From positions 17,497,353 to 17,561,352 of the forward strand of contig OX459105.1 in assembly GCA_949775045.1 (NCBI GenBank): DNA of 64,000 bases. The letters run 5' to 3'. Shown here piece by piece: positions 36,195 through 46,700 of the stretch (its first letter is position 1; the number at the start of each line of letters is the position of its first letter). Source of the stretch: Metridium senile (Eukaryota; Cnidaria; Anthozoa; Actiniaria; Metridiidae). The position numbers and the translations under genes are program-made. The notes below the pieces were generated by a model. It did no database searches. It was not told the DNA's origin and saw only the letters and a list, made by a program, of their open reading frames with translations.

Positions 36195-38768
36195 CACTAG
36201 GATAACATATCACTCGGCAACTTTAATTGATAATATTTTTCTCAATTCACTTTCGCACCATACCATTAGTGGAAATTTAATATATGATCTTACAGATCAT
36301 CTTCCAAATTTTATAATCATTAACAAATTCACTGCACTTCCAAAAAACATTTCTAAGATTATAAGAGATTATTCCAATTTTGACCAACATAAATTTTGTG
36401 ATGATGTGAGAGCAATAGATTGGGGTAAATGTTATAATTCTAATGATGCATCTGAAGTATTCGACTTATTTTACTCAGAATTAAGTTGTGTAGTTGACTC
36501 TCACATACCACTTAAAACTTTAAGTAAGAGAAAACTCAAACAAACATCTAGACCATGGATTACAAATGGTATCAAAAAATCAATACAAATTAAAAATAAA
36601 TTTTACAAAAAATTTATCAAAACAAGGTCGACCTACTATCATCAAAAGTTCAAAACGTATAGAAATAAGCTAAATCATTTAATCAAATTTAGTAAAAATA
36701 ACTACTTTATAGGCTATTTTAATAAAAATAAAACAAATATAAAAAATATATGGAGTGGTATTCGAAAATTAATTTCAAATAAATCGAAAGGTTGCTGTGT
36801 TCCTTCTAAACTTGTTATAGAGGGAAATGATATTTGAGATAGCAAAGACATAGCTAATGCATTTAATAATTTCTTTACTAATGTAGGGAATAATTTAGCT
36901 CAAGAAATACCGTCAGTTAATGAATCTCCAATATCTTTCATGAGTAACTTCCACTCCAACAGTTTTTATATCAGAGAAGTCACAACAGAAGAAGTATCTG
37001 AGGAAATACATAAATTAAACCCTGCTTTGATTTCTTCTCCACTACAAATAATTTTTAATCTCTCTTTTGAAAGTGGGATTGTCCCTGATAAATTTAAATT
37101 GGCTAATGTCATACCAATCCACAAAAAAAGGTCTGAGCTTTGTTTAGAGAACTATAGACCAATATCTCTATTATCGGTATTTAACAAATTACTAGAAAAA
37201 CTTATGTTCTCTAGGCTAATGAGTTTCATTAATGATAACAATATACTGTTTAATAAACAGTTTGGTTTTAGACAACAACACTCCACCATTCAAGCAGTTC
37301 TATCTATAGCAGATAAAATCCAATCATCAATTGACTCAAGTAATTTCTCTTGTGGTATATTTTTGGACCTATCTAAAGCATTTGACACTGTGAATCATAA
37401 AATATTGCTTGATAAACTCTCCTTCTATGGAGTCAGAGGAATTGCCTTAGAATGGTTTGAATCTTATCTTTTCAATAGAAAACAGTTTGTCTCTATTGGA
37501 AATATAAATTCAGATACTAAATCTATTCCCATGGGAGTACCTCAGGGCTCTGTAATGAGACCGCTTCTATTCCTATTGTATCTAAATGACCTACCCAACT
37601 GCTCTAATATCCTTGATTTTTATCTTTTTGCAGATGATACAAATTTATTTTTTTCAAGCAAGTCACTCCTTGATATTGAGACCACAGTAAGTGGTGAACT
37701 TGAGTTAGTGCACAAATGGTTATGTAGTAATCAACTTTCACTTAATATAGAAAAATCCAACTTCGTAATTTTTCATGCACCGCAGAAAAAAATAAATTTA
37801 GAAGTAAACTTAAAATTACATGACCAATCATTGAAACAGGAAAGTTCAACCAAATATTTAGGAGTTTTAATTGATGAAAATCTAAATTGGAAATCCCATG
37901 TTTCTCAGATTGAAGGCAAAATCAAACGTGGTATTGGTGTAATCTCTAGAATTCGTCGCACTGTTACAAAAAGTATTCTTTTAAACCTCTATTATTCTTT
38001 AATTTATCCTTACTTAATTTATGGTTTAATAGCTTGGGGAAATACACATGACACAACCTTGAAACCACTCTTTAATCTTCAAAAACATTTTGTTCGCTTG
38101 ATAACATTTAGTGATTACAGAGCACATTCAAACCCATTACTTCACGATTTAAACATCCTGAAAATCCAAGATCTTGTAAAGTTTCAAACAGGTATCTTCA
38201 TGTATGACTATCACCATGGAAACCTTCCCGAAGTATTCAAAATGTACTTTACACAAGCAAGTAATATACATAAATACAACACAAGATTCACTAGTAAAAA
38301 TAATTATACTCTCCCCCTTGTAAAAACCAATTATGGTAAATTTAACATGAGATATGCTGGTGCAATATTGTGGAATTCATTGAATGGAAATCTAAGAAAG
38401 GAAAAAAGAGCTAATTTTAAGAGTAAATTATTTTCTACCTTCATCAGTTCATATAATCCATAATTCACACTGATTTGTAAACAATTTTATTACCTCACAT
38501 GTGTTGCCTTTTTACGTTTTTGTTCTATACAATTTGTTTTTTCTTTTCTATATTTATTATTCATTATTATAACTACTTTGTATTATTTACCAAATCTCTC
38601 AAGACTCTTTTCTGACCTATCATTGTAAATAATTTTTGTGGGTAATTGTGTTGATCAGTCCTCCAGCTGTTACTATTACCATTGTCCGTAAAATATGTAA
38701 ATATGTCCTTTATATGTAAATGTAATATTCTGAGACAAAATTAAAAAATCTTGAATCTTGAATCTTGG
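36195..38768 (+). mobile_element. 5'-truncated non-LTR retrotransposon (endonuclease remnant plus reverse transcriptase)
   Basis: The copy starts inside the APE-type endonuclease (SATLIDNIF, then DLTDHLP at 36276-36303). One frame continues to TAA at 38461-38463, broken by a single in-frame TGA at 36835-36837. Reverse-transcriptase blocks seen are ENYRPISLL, GFRQQHST, LDLSKAFDTVNH, GVPQGSV, FADD (37627-37638) and the terminal YNTR..GK..WN module. After HKLNP (about 37030) the usual K..GPD segment of RT domain 0/1 is missing, an in-frame deletion of roughly 20 codons. The element ends in a short TTGAATC repeat next to the kinesin coiled-coil exon. FADD and the tail suggest a CR1/L2-like clade; the exact clade is uncertain. 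Confidence 0.88.
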
Positions 38769-38863
38769 AGTGTCGTAACTTGAAGCAATCACTGAATGAA
38801 ACACAAAAACTAGAAGTCTCTCTGAGAGAGAAAGATGACAAAATAAAAACACTACAAACTGAG
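38769..38863 (+). pseudogene. Kinesin-14 coiled-coil exon, copy 1 (no donor site)
   Basis: The frame reads CRNLKQSLNETQKLEVSLRE then KDDKIKTLQTE, a strongly heptad-like coiled coil that fits the stalk before the exon at 43790-43900. Its last codon GAG is followed by AACAGT instead of a GT donor. The LINE ends directly in front of it. A 59-bp near-identical copy of its 3' part, with a GTTAGT donor, lies at 42055-42113. The exon is therefore split by the DNA between. Confidence 0.7.
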
Positions 38864-38867
38864 AACA

Positions 38868-39593
38868 GTCAAGAATGTCATCAATGTTCAAGAAATCAAA
38901 AAGTTAACTGTTGGGCAGTTACTGACAATAAAGGCTAAAGTGCTAAACCTTACCCAACCGAAAGTGATCAAGACTGATACAGGAACTTTCAAGAAGTCCT
39001 CTGCCATTCTTACTGACCCAAGTGGTAGTATCGATTGCACTTTTTGGGAAGAGTGGGTAGACTGTGTACAAGAAAATGGCACATACATCTTCACCAACTT
39101 AAGGGTAAAAGAAAACTACTACACAAAAGAGAAAATGGTCAATACTGCTAAAACAGGCTTTAGTGTTAAGGAAACAACAGCTTTCACTCAAGATCTTCCA
39201 CAAGTTGAAGCTTCAATAGTGAATTTAACAACACAACAAATCAAAATTCACATTCTTGGAGTTAAAAGTCTTAACTCGTACTATGTATGCCATGCCTGCT
39301 CTAAAAAGCTTGAAAATTCATCCAAGAATATGGTATGTACTGTCTGTAAACTCAAGCAGAAACCTGAACCGCAAAATAAGCACTGGTATGCAAGATGTTA
39401 TGTGAAAAACCTTTCAGATGAAAAAAACACCTTGTACTTGTCCTTCTTCCATTCGCAAATTAAACGCTTATTTGAACTCCAAGGCAAGCAGCGTATCTCA
39501 ACAGCCACGGCTGATACTATTGAGGATGATCTACTTGAAATAACAGATGCATCAATCACCTACCATGTAAATGAACTGTTCTTGACGTGTTAA
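38868..39593 (+). CDS. RPA-like single-strand DNA-binding OB-fold protein with CxxC zinc ribbon, no start codon
   Basis: The open frame begins without ATG directly after the kinesin exon copy and ends at TAA 39591-39593 (241 codons). The first part has the RPA70 OB-fold pattern: KLTVGQLLTIKAKV, TDPSGSIDCTFWEEW, then YIFTNLRVKEN. The second part has a four-Cys zinc knuckle CHAC at 39288-39299 and CTVC at 39336-39347, spaced 13 residues apart, as in the DBD-C region of replication protein A. Such proteins coat single-stranded DNA. The 5' end (Met and any N-terminal exon) is missing, or is supplied by splicing to something upstream. With YqaJ 4 kb away, a mobile-element origin is plausible but not shown. 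Confidence 0.7.
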   Translation, partial: VKNVINVQEIKKLTVGQLLTIKAKVLNLTQPKVIKTDTGTFKKSSAILTDPSGSIDCTFWEEWVDCVQENGTYIFTNLRVKENYYTKEKMVNTAKTGFSVKETTAFTQDLPQVEASIVNLTTQQIKIHILGVKSLNSYYVCHACSKKLENSSKNMVCTVCKLKQKPEPQNKHWYARCYVKNLSDEKNTLYLSFFHSQIKRLFELQGKQRISTATADTIEDDLLEITDASITYHVNELFLTC

Positions 39594-40842
39594 ACTGAAC
39601 GTACCTCACATACATATTTTATATTATCCGTCGTTATGCAGTGGCACAGTTATATCTTATAGAGTTTATAAAAGTTGAAATTGTTAGACATGATGTAATT
39701 GATTCAATAATTACAAACATACAAAGCTTATATTAGAGTTATGTTTATAAATTGATGCCAGTAGATTAGCAATAGATAACTAAAGAAACAACAACACAAA
39801 AGTTGTCATTTTTCCCCCCTAGCAAATAGCAATGACTCTATTTTTATTTATGTTACACCATAATTATCAAAAAGTAAAACTATGCCACAGAAACTGTTGG
39901 TATTATCACTCACTTTGTTATTCACATTTTACCCTAAACTATCATTTTTCAATAGTTGATCACATCGTTTTTAAAAATCGCTAGTTGACTTTCTTCATGT
40001 TTATGTTATGTAATAGTCTTTATGTTATGTAAAAGACTTTATAACAGTTATATTACTTTTGAAATAAAAAAACTGCTGTTTTTTAATTACATCTTTACTC
40101 TTCTCTTCTACAATAGTTACTAATGAAATAGGAGCAGCAGTGTTATCGAGGGTTTTTGATCCTTCATAAAACAGTGCTGTGAGTTTTATATAGCTTAATT
40201 ACCCAGTATTTAACCAAAATAGGTATCTTTGACTCTCAATCATAGAATAATAATCTCTTCCTTTAAAACGAGAGCCAAAGAAAGTTGGATCCAATCGGTG
40301 CATGATGGGAGTCATCCCAATATTTTGAGGTGGGGTGACCATTGTAACCAGCAACAAGAGGACGGGAAGCAACATTTTCAAAGGTTCAAGCTTTCTACGG
40401 TTTTCTGCTGGAGTTGCAATGACTGTCGTCATTACCAAAAATGAATAAAGAATTCGAAGTTGCCTTCTTTCTAATATTAGTGGCATCTCAATATAGGGAC
40501 TAACAACGTTTTTAAAGAGAATATCAAGAAACCAACTTTGTTTTTATAGCAAAGACTATTCAGCTGGTTATTGTGAAATTGAATTCAAAAGTGCATTTTT
40601 CGAAAAAGGCCATTAAAGACTTCATTGATGTAAATTGTCAGACTTGAATTTAAATTTATTTCATTAAGGATTGTATTTGCGTGGGGTTTATTTCTGCATG
40701 CATGCGATGCCTATTCAAAACTTCATTAAACAGTTTTGTAAAGAACGCCCACAAAATAACACTCATATACCGGTATTGTTCGTTAATTGTGTTTGGCTAT
40801 AAAAGAACCTACATTGATTTGCCAGTCTATATCGTATTCGCC
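39594..40842. other. Spacer between the RPA-like ORF and the two-exon gene
   Basis: An AATAAA near 40062 could end the RPA-like transcript. The rest is AT-rich. A 95-residue minus-strand frame (40199-40486) has a hydrophobic LLPVLLLLVT stretch, but nothing else supports a gene there. Confidence 0.45.
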
Positions 40843-41590
40843 ATGGCCAATCTCTGGCGTCCCATCGATTTTGAGGAAAAAAACAATGAACAAAGTACTG
40901 AAAAGTTACAAGGTTTGTACACGTTGTTCTTTACACAAATACGTTCGTGCTGGTTTATGCCTAATCTATACCATCATTTCTTCTAGGTTCGCAAACGCGT
41001 TGTCATATTATCAACGAAGAAGAACTAGTTATGGATGCGTACAACAAATGTGGCGACTGGGATGGTACGCTTAACTATGTCAAAAGTCATATCGTCTCCA
41101 TGACCGCAAACAACCTTGCTAGGAAAGAAAAAATCGTAGAGTACTATCTTACGTCAAAAAAGAAAGCAGCTGTAAAACGAATGCAGCGAATCGTTAGTCA
41201 AAACATGAAGAAGTCAAGTGTTGGCGAAGGAAGCACTTCTAGGAAAAGCACCACTATGGCAAGTGCAATCCAAAATTCAAAGATGCGTTATGCGAAAACA
41301 TCGACACCAGAGGAACGGGCACAAAGGAAGTTTGACTTTGCCGTCAATATAACTGATTCAAGTAAAGACGACAATGTAGTAAATGACGAGCACGTGGTGA
41401 AAACAAGTAGAGGCGATGATGACGATTGTGATGAAGGCTCGAAGAAACGTACCAAACAAAAAAAAAGAAAAGACGGCAAAACCATGCTAAGGAAGCCAGC
41501 GAGACGCACACCAAAATGTGCAACAAAGCTATGAAAATGATGAACAAAATCGGCAACATGCTAGAGAAATTTGACAGTGACAGTGATTAG
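40843..41590 (+). CDS. Unrecognised two-exon gene, basic/acidic nuclear-type protein, C-terminus shifted by a homopolymer
   Basis: The ATG at 40843 is in strong context (CGCCATGGCC). Exon 1 runs 40843-40912, the intron is GTTTGT...TTCTTCTAG, and exon 2 starts at 40987. The main frame ends at 41534 and gives 205 residues, with MDAYNKCGDWDGTLNYVKSH near the start of exon 2, a lysine-rich middle and a DDDDCDEGSKKR stretch. In the A9 run near 41458-41466, one more A would keep open a frame that reads SETHTKMCNKAMKMMNKIGN and ends in EKFDSDSD at TAG 41588-41590. That looks like a real amphipathic helix with an acidic end, so the true C-terminus may be there. I do not recognise the family. The gene lies inside the insertion that splits the kinesin exon. 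Confidence 0.6.
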
Positions 41591-42054
41591 AGTGGACTTT
41601 GTTTGTATATGAGACGATTTTGACATGTCTAAAATATCATATAGAGAATTAAATGGCTGTTTATCAGAGCATTCAGTTGAACAAACAAACCCTGTAACAG
41701 AAAAATCACTCGAAAAACGTTGAGTGACTAAAATAAATGTAATAAATGTAATGTATGAAAATTCGCTAGAGTGCTCGCAGTTAGCCCGTCGTTAATTTTC
41801 AGAATTGAATTGTTATATGTTATATCAAATGAAAAACATTTTGTTCTATTTGACTAACTAGTATTAATTAGTGGTATTTATTTCGTGGGAGGATTCAACC
41901 ATGAAGTGTTCAAAATAAAATTGTCAGAAATTAAAGACCCATTAAACTTTACACGTGTGTTTTCTTTCATTAGCATAATTAGTAGGACTATCCACAAATA
42001 GTGGATCATTTACACGTGTAGTGTGCTTATGCGAAACATCTCTAATGAAACTCT

Positions 42055-42113
42055 AAAAACTAGAAGTCTCTCTGAGAGAGAAAGATGACAAAATAAAAAC
42101 ACTACAAACAGAG
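42055..42113 (+). CDS. Kinesin-14 coiled-coil exon, copy 2 (3' part with donor)
   Basis: This segment is identical to 38805-38863 except for one base, and codes for KLEVSLREKDDKIKTLQTE. It is followed by GTTAGT, a usable donor in phase 0, which fits the next exon at 43790. Upstream the frame meets a TAA, so this copy alone cannot supply the whole exon. Confidence 0.6.
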
Positions 42114-42492
42114 GTTAGTATGGCCGGTGAAATAGTCCCCTTCACAGTTCCCTATAGCCTCCTCTGCAGGCATCTCTTCATATCTCTTTTCATCGGGCTT
42201 CCTGTGGTGAAGAGAAAGTCCACAGTTCTTCACTGCCAAATATTTAAACACGGGAATCACGATCGCATCAACAAAGGAATCCCTAACAAGTAGCCTGCGA
42301 ACCCGTACAACCTTTTGAAAGGTTTTTGCCAGCCACCCTTGCTTCGAAGTGACATGCACATTGAGCTTGCAATGATAGAGACCTTTTAACACCTTGCGGG
42401 ACAATTATTCAAGCGTCTCTATCATTGCAAACTCACAATTCATCTTTCTTCAATACAATGCATGGCTTCGTACCTTTTAAAATGACGCCTAA

Positions 42493-42859
42493 AGGCTGGT
42501 ACACACGAGGGAGCTTGCTCCAGCAACATGCTCCTGGGTGATCCTGGGTCATTTTGCAACGAGGAAAATGCGGGAGTTTAAATCCAACAATTTGATTGGT
42601 CAACTGGAGACAGGTTGTTGCGCAGCAGGAAATTTTCAGTACACACGAGGGAGCTTACTCCTGAAACACACCCCTGCAACAGATTTGCTCCCTCACATTG
42701 AACCAGTTTGATATGAGGGAGCAAAAGCGGGAGCAAAATGTTTGCTGCGCAACAATTTTTTGCGTGAAATTGTTGGTACAAACGAAGGAGCTTTGGTCCA
42801 GGAGCATGTTGCGGGAGCGTGTTGTGGGAGCATGCGAGCTTCCTCGTGTGTACCGGCCT
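42493..42859. mobile_element. PIF/Harbinger-like MITE
   Basis: The ends AGGCTGGTACACACGAGG and CCTCGTGTGTACCGGCCT are inverted, and TAA flanks both sides (42490-42492, 42860-42862). A 3-bp TAA/TWA duplication with GGTACACACG-type ends is characteristic of PIF/Harbinger and related elements. The interior contains more inverted pieces such as GAGGGAGC and GCTCCCTC. No transposase is present. Confidence 0.75.
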
Positions 42860-43789
42860 TAAAACTGTTAAGGGGACTATTATAATGAAACATACAAATG
42901 AGTTTGTAAAAGAAAAATAAACGACTTTTAAAAATCGTAGCAGATCAGTCAGTAAGTTGTTTTGTTAACTTACTAACTTTGTTGATTTACTGGTTTACAT
43001 TCGTAAATCGTAATTTCCACGAAACGTTTTTGCTAAAGAATACTCTGCAATATTGTTACGTGACAGAATTTCGATAGTTAATTAATATGTTGCGTGACAA
43101 ATTATGATAACTCTATTGACATTGATATGACAACGCAGTTTATGAGCCTGCAATATTCTCCTACACAAGTCTTAGCCTGTTGGTCACATGAAGGTCGCAT
43201 GATGTACAACGTACCTAGTATTTGACCTTGACTGACTGGAAATTCGGATCTGTACAAACATGTACATTATGCAGTATCTTCGAGTGACCACCTAGGGTTA
43301 TTAACCTTAAGAGTAAGCCTTTAAACTGTCGCTTAGCCTATTTAGCTACGATTAGTCTTGACCTGTGACTTTATTATAAATTGTACTTTAATTGTCCGCC
43401 AATTGATTTATGATTCTGAATTGTAACAACATAGTATTTCTTTTATTATGCATCGACAACGCCTCCAAATAATTCCTAGTTAATCGAAGATAAAATCTGT
43501 TTTAGATCGAATTATTGTCAATTAGTAATTAACACATTAATCCTTATAAATATCGAGTATTCAACATTGTAAGTTAGTTCAGCTGAGTTCAGCTTAGCCT
43601 TGTAGTCGTTCAGTTGACTACATCCAGTTTACGAATAAAAGATCCTTGGTTGCTCGAATGAGTAGTTTCCTCGTAACAATATTACGAAATTCGCATTATA
43701 ATCGGCGCATAATTTGCGATTTTTGGCTATTTATTCAAATATACTCCCATAAACAAATCTTCAATGTTGCATATGTTCTTGTTTACTAG
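42860..43789. other. Kinesin intron DNA without a recognised feature
   Basis: AT-rich and without repeats or frames that I can support. It ends at the acceptor TTTACTAG before the kinesin neck exon. Confidence 0.5.
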
Positions 43790-46700
43790 ATGCTCCAACG
43801 AATTGAAGAAAAAAAAGAAATGGGCCTTAAATACCATAATGAAATGGCAGTTCGTAAGAAATACCACAATGAGCTTGTTGACATGAAAGGCAATATAAGG
43901 GTATACACCTATTTTAAAAAATGTTGTCAGAAGGAGATCTGCAATCTGAGACTGAAATGAATTTGATGAGGATGATGATGATTTGATGAGGATGATGATG
44001 CTGTTCTTAGCGTTGTCGCAAAGGGGAGAAAGAACACATATGAAATGGACAGAGTGTTTAGACCCAACTCTACACAGGAAGAGGTTAGTCACTGTAGATG
44101 ATGATGGTGATGATCATGCTGTTGATGATGGTTATGATAATGTTAAGTTGTTGTTGATGATGATGGTGTTGGTGATGATCAACATGCTGTTTACATGATG
44201 GTTATGAAGATAATTTTAAGTTGTTGTTGATGATTATGATGATGATAATATTGATGGTAATGCTGTTGATGATCATGATAATGTTGATGGTTAAGATGGT
44301 TAAGATAATAGTAATGATGATGTTGTTGTGGCTGTGGGTGATGATGATTGTGATGATATCAATGATGAGGATGGAAATGATGGTGGTGATGACAGTGTTG
44401 TTGAAATGGATGATAATGATGGAAGTGGTGAAGATGATTCTGATAATGTTGCATGGTGATGATGTTTATTATCATGATGAAAATAGTTATTGTGATTTAT
44501 ACACACTGATTTGCAGATGCCAAGTTATCATTACATTTGTATATCATATTATCTAATTCAGGTGTTTTGTGAAGTCAAGCCTTTAGTGATATCAAGTATC
44601 GATGGATATAATGTGTGCATATTTGCATATGGTCAAACAGGCAGTGGCAAAACATTTACCATGGAGGTAAGTAAACTTGAATAAATAAATACAGCAGTAG
44701 AAAACATAATGAATAGGAATATGAGAAGGCTTGTCATTTTTTATTACCTAAATGTTTTTCCTATTCATTATTAAACTGTATGCCCAAGTAAACATATTCA
44801 ACTTAGTAGAAAACATGTTTTGACAGAAGTCTTTTTATATTACTGATAGGTCATAGAATGAAATTTGTAACACCATAAAAAATGTTGACTTAACTTTACT
44901 GACGTTTCGAGCTTTAGCCCTTCTTAGTTAACTCGCTAGTTTCCATTTTTATATTACTGGTACTTATAATCACTACACGTCTTGTAATTATACTAATGTT
45001 TATAATATATAAGATTGTATATATTTTTCAGTAAGTTTTTATTAATAACTATGCTATATTATTACGATGTTATGCATATAAAAATAATGATGATGAATAA
45101 ATGAAGTAGTATAATTAAGTTTATTAATGAAACATTGTTGATTGGTATTTATAGGGTCCTCCGGAAAACCCTGGTATCAACCAGAGAGCATTGAAGCTAC
45201 TCTTCCAGGAAACTTCAGAAAGGGAGGGTGACTGGCACTATAGTATTAGTGTTAGCGTCATGGAGATATACAACGAAATGTTGCGGGATCTTCTTGGCGA
45301 TGACCCTAGTTGCAAACTGTACATAAAACAGGGCAAAGATGGCCTGTTCGTGCCAGAATTGAGAGACATTTCTGTCTCAAACTTGAAAGAATTAAATCAA
45401 GTGAGTTGTCTTTATCAAATGTACTTGACATGATTTGTAGAAAAAGTAAATGATTCAAGCTTTAAATGGAATGTTTCTTTTACAGATCTTTAAGCTTGAT
45501 AAGGAGAAGAGGTCAACTGCGATCACTGACATGAACGAGCATTCGTCAAGATCACATGTGATACTATGTACAAGAGTAGTCGGAATAAACAAAGCCACAG
45601 GAACATGTACTACAGGTTAGTTATCACTTCTGCAGTGTTTATCTTTATGTCAACATTTCAACAGCTATGTGATAAGGAGCTTAACATTTAACCTTTTTTG
45701 GGGAGGAGATTTTGAAAATAAATTTGAAAAAAAACAACAATTGTGCAGCACAAATGGAATAATATGAAAACATTTCTGCACTATTGTAAGAGGAGATAAA
45801 ATGTTTTGCAAAGTATATATAGAAGTAAGTGTTCTGAAGATCATTGAGAAAAAAAAAAAGAACACAACAAATATTCTTGCTGATCGGAAATCAAACACCT
45901 TCCCCACCCCTGATTAGGACCTTATTCTCAATAAATGTCCTCTTTTATTTTATGTGTGCAGGCAAATTGAATCTTGTGGATTTAGCAGGGAGCGAGAGGG
46001 TAGACAAGAGTGGTTCAGAAGGTACGAGAATGAAGGAAGCCCAAAGCATCAACAAGTCGCTGTCTTGTCTGGGTGATGTAATCCATGCACTCAAGAACAA
46101 GGACTCGCATATTCCGTACCGGAACTCAAAGTTGACATTCCTACTACAAGAATCTCTTGGTATGAAACTATTTTATAATAATATGATTGACTTTCCATGA
46201 TCATCATCATCACCACTGTCATCATTACGACCATCATCATCATCGTCACCATTGTCATCATTATGACCATCTTCATCATCATCATCACCACCACCATTAT
46301 CATCAAATCTATACACGTTAGAATCATTATAATCATAATTGTAACCATCATAATAATCTCACCAATCAATCAATTATTACCATTATCATCAAAGTCATCA
46401 TTATCATGACCTACATTGTCACCATGATCATTATCATGATCAATGTCATCATCATCATCATCACCTCATCATTACCATCGATCAAAGACATCATCATTGC
46501 TGTCATGATCATCGCCAATCACCGCTCTCCCTGACAGTTGTTAAATAAATAAATAAACATTTAAAAAATTGGAATATTGATTTTGTTTATTTATTTATGC
46601 ATTGATTTTTGTAAGGCACTCATTGGGACCCTGCTGCCGAAAGATGTAAAATTTTACGTTTTGACTCACTGTACAGTAGTCACTTACAAAAACGTTTGAA

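Noticed and set aside
40199..40486. Minus-strand 95-residue frame with a hydrophobic stretch
   Set aside because: A LLPVLLLLV segment alone does not make a secreted protein. There is no splice signal, family match or sensible start context.
42102..42404. Minus-strand 100-residue frame (SKQGWLAKTFQKVVRVRRLL region)
   Set aside because: The composition looks somewhat coding-like, but it overlaps the kinesin exon copy, has no recognisable family and includes part of a small inverted repeat at 42364-42435. Kept only as a curiosity.
44880..44945. GACGTTTCGAGCTTTAGCCC-type sequence
   Set aside because: It looks like a dispersed repeat fragment known from other marine invertebrate sequences, but I could not find boundaries or a second copy in this window.
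44221..46409. Met/Ile/Ser-rich frames in kinesin introns
   Set aside because: They are translations of the GAT and ATC trinucleotide repeats.
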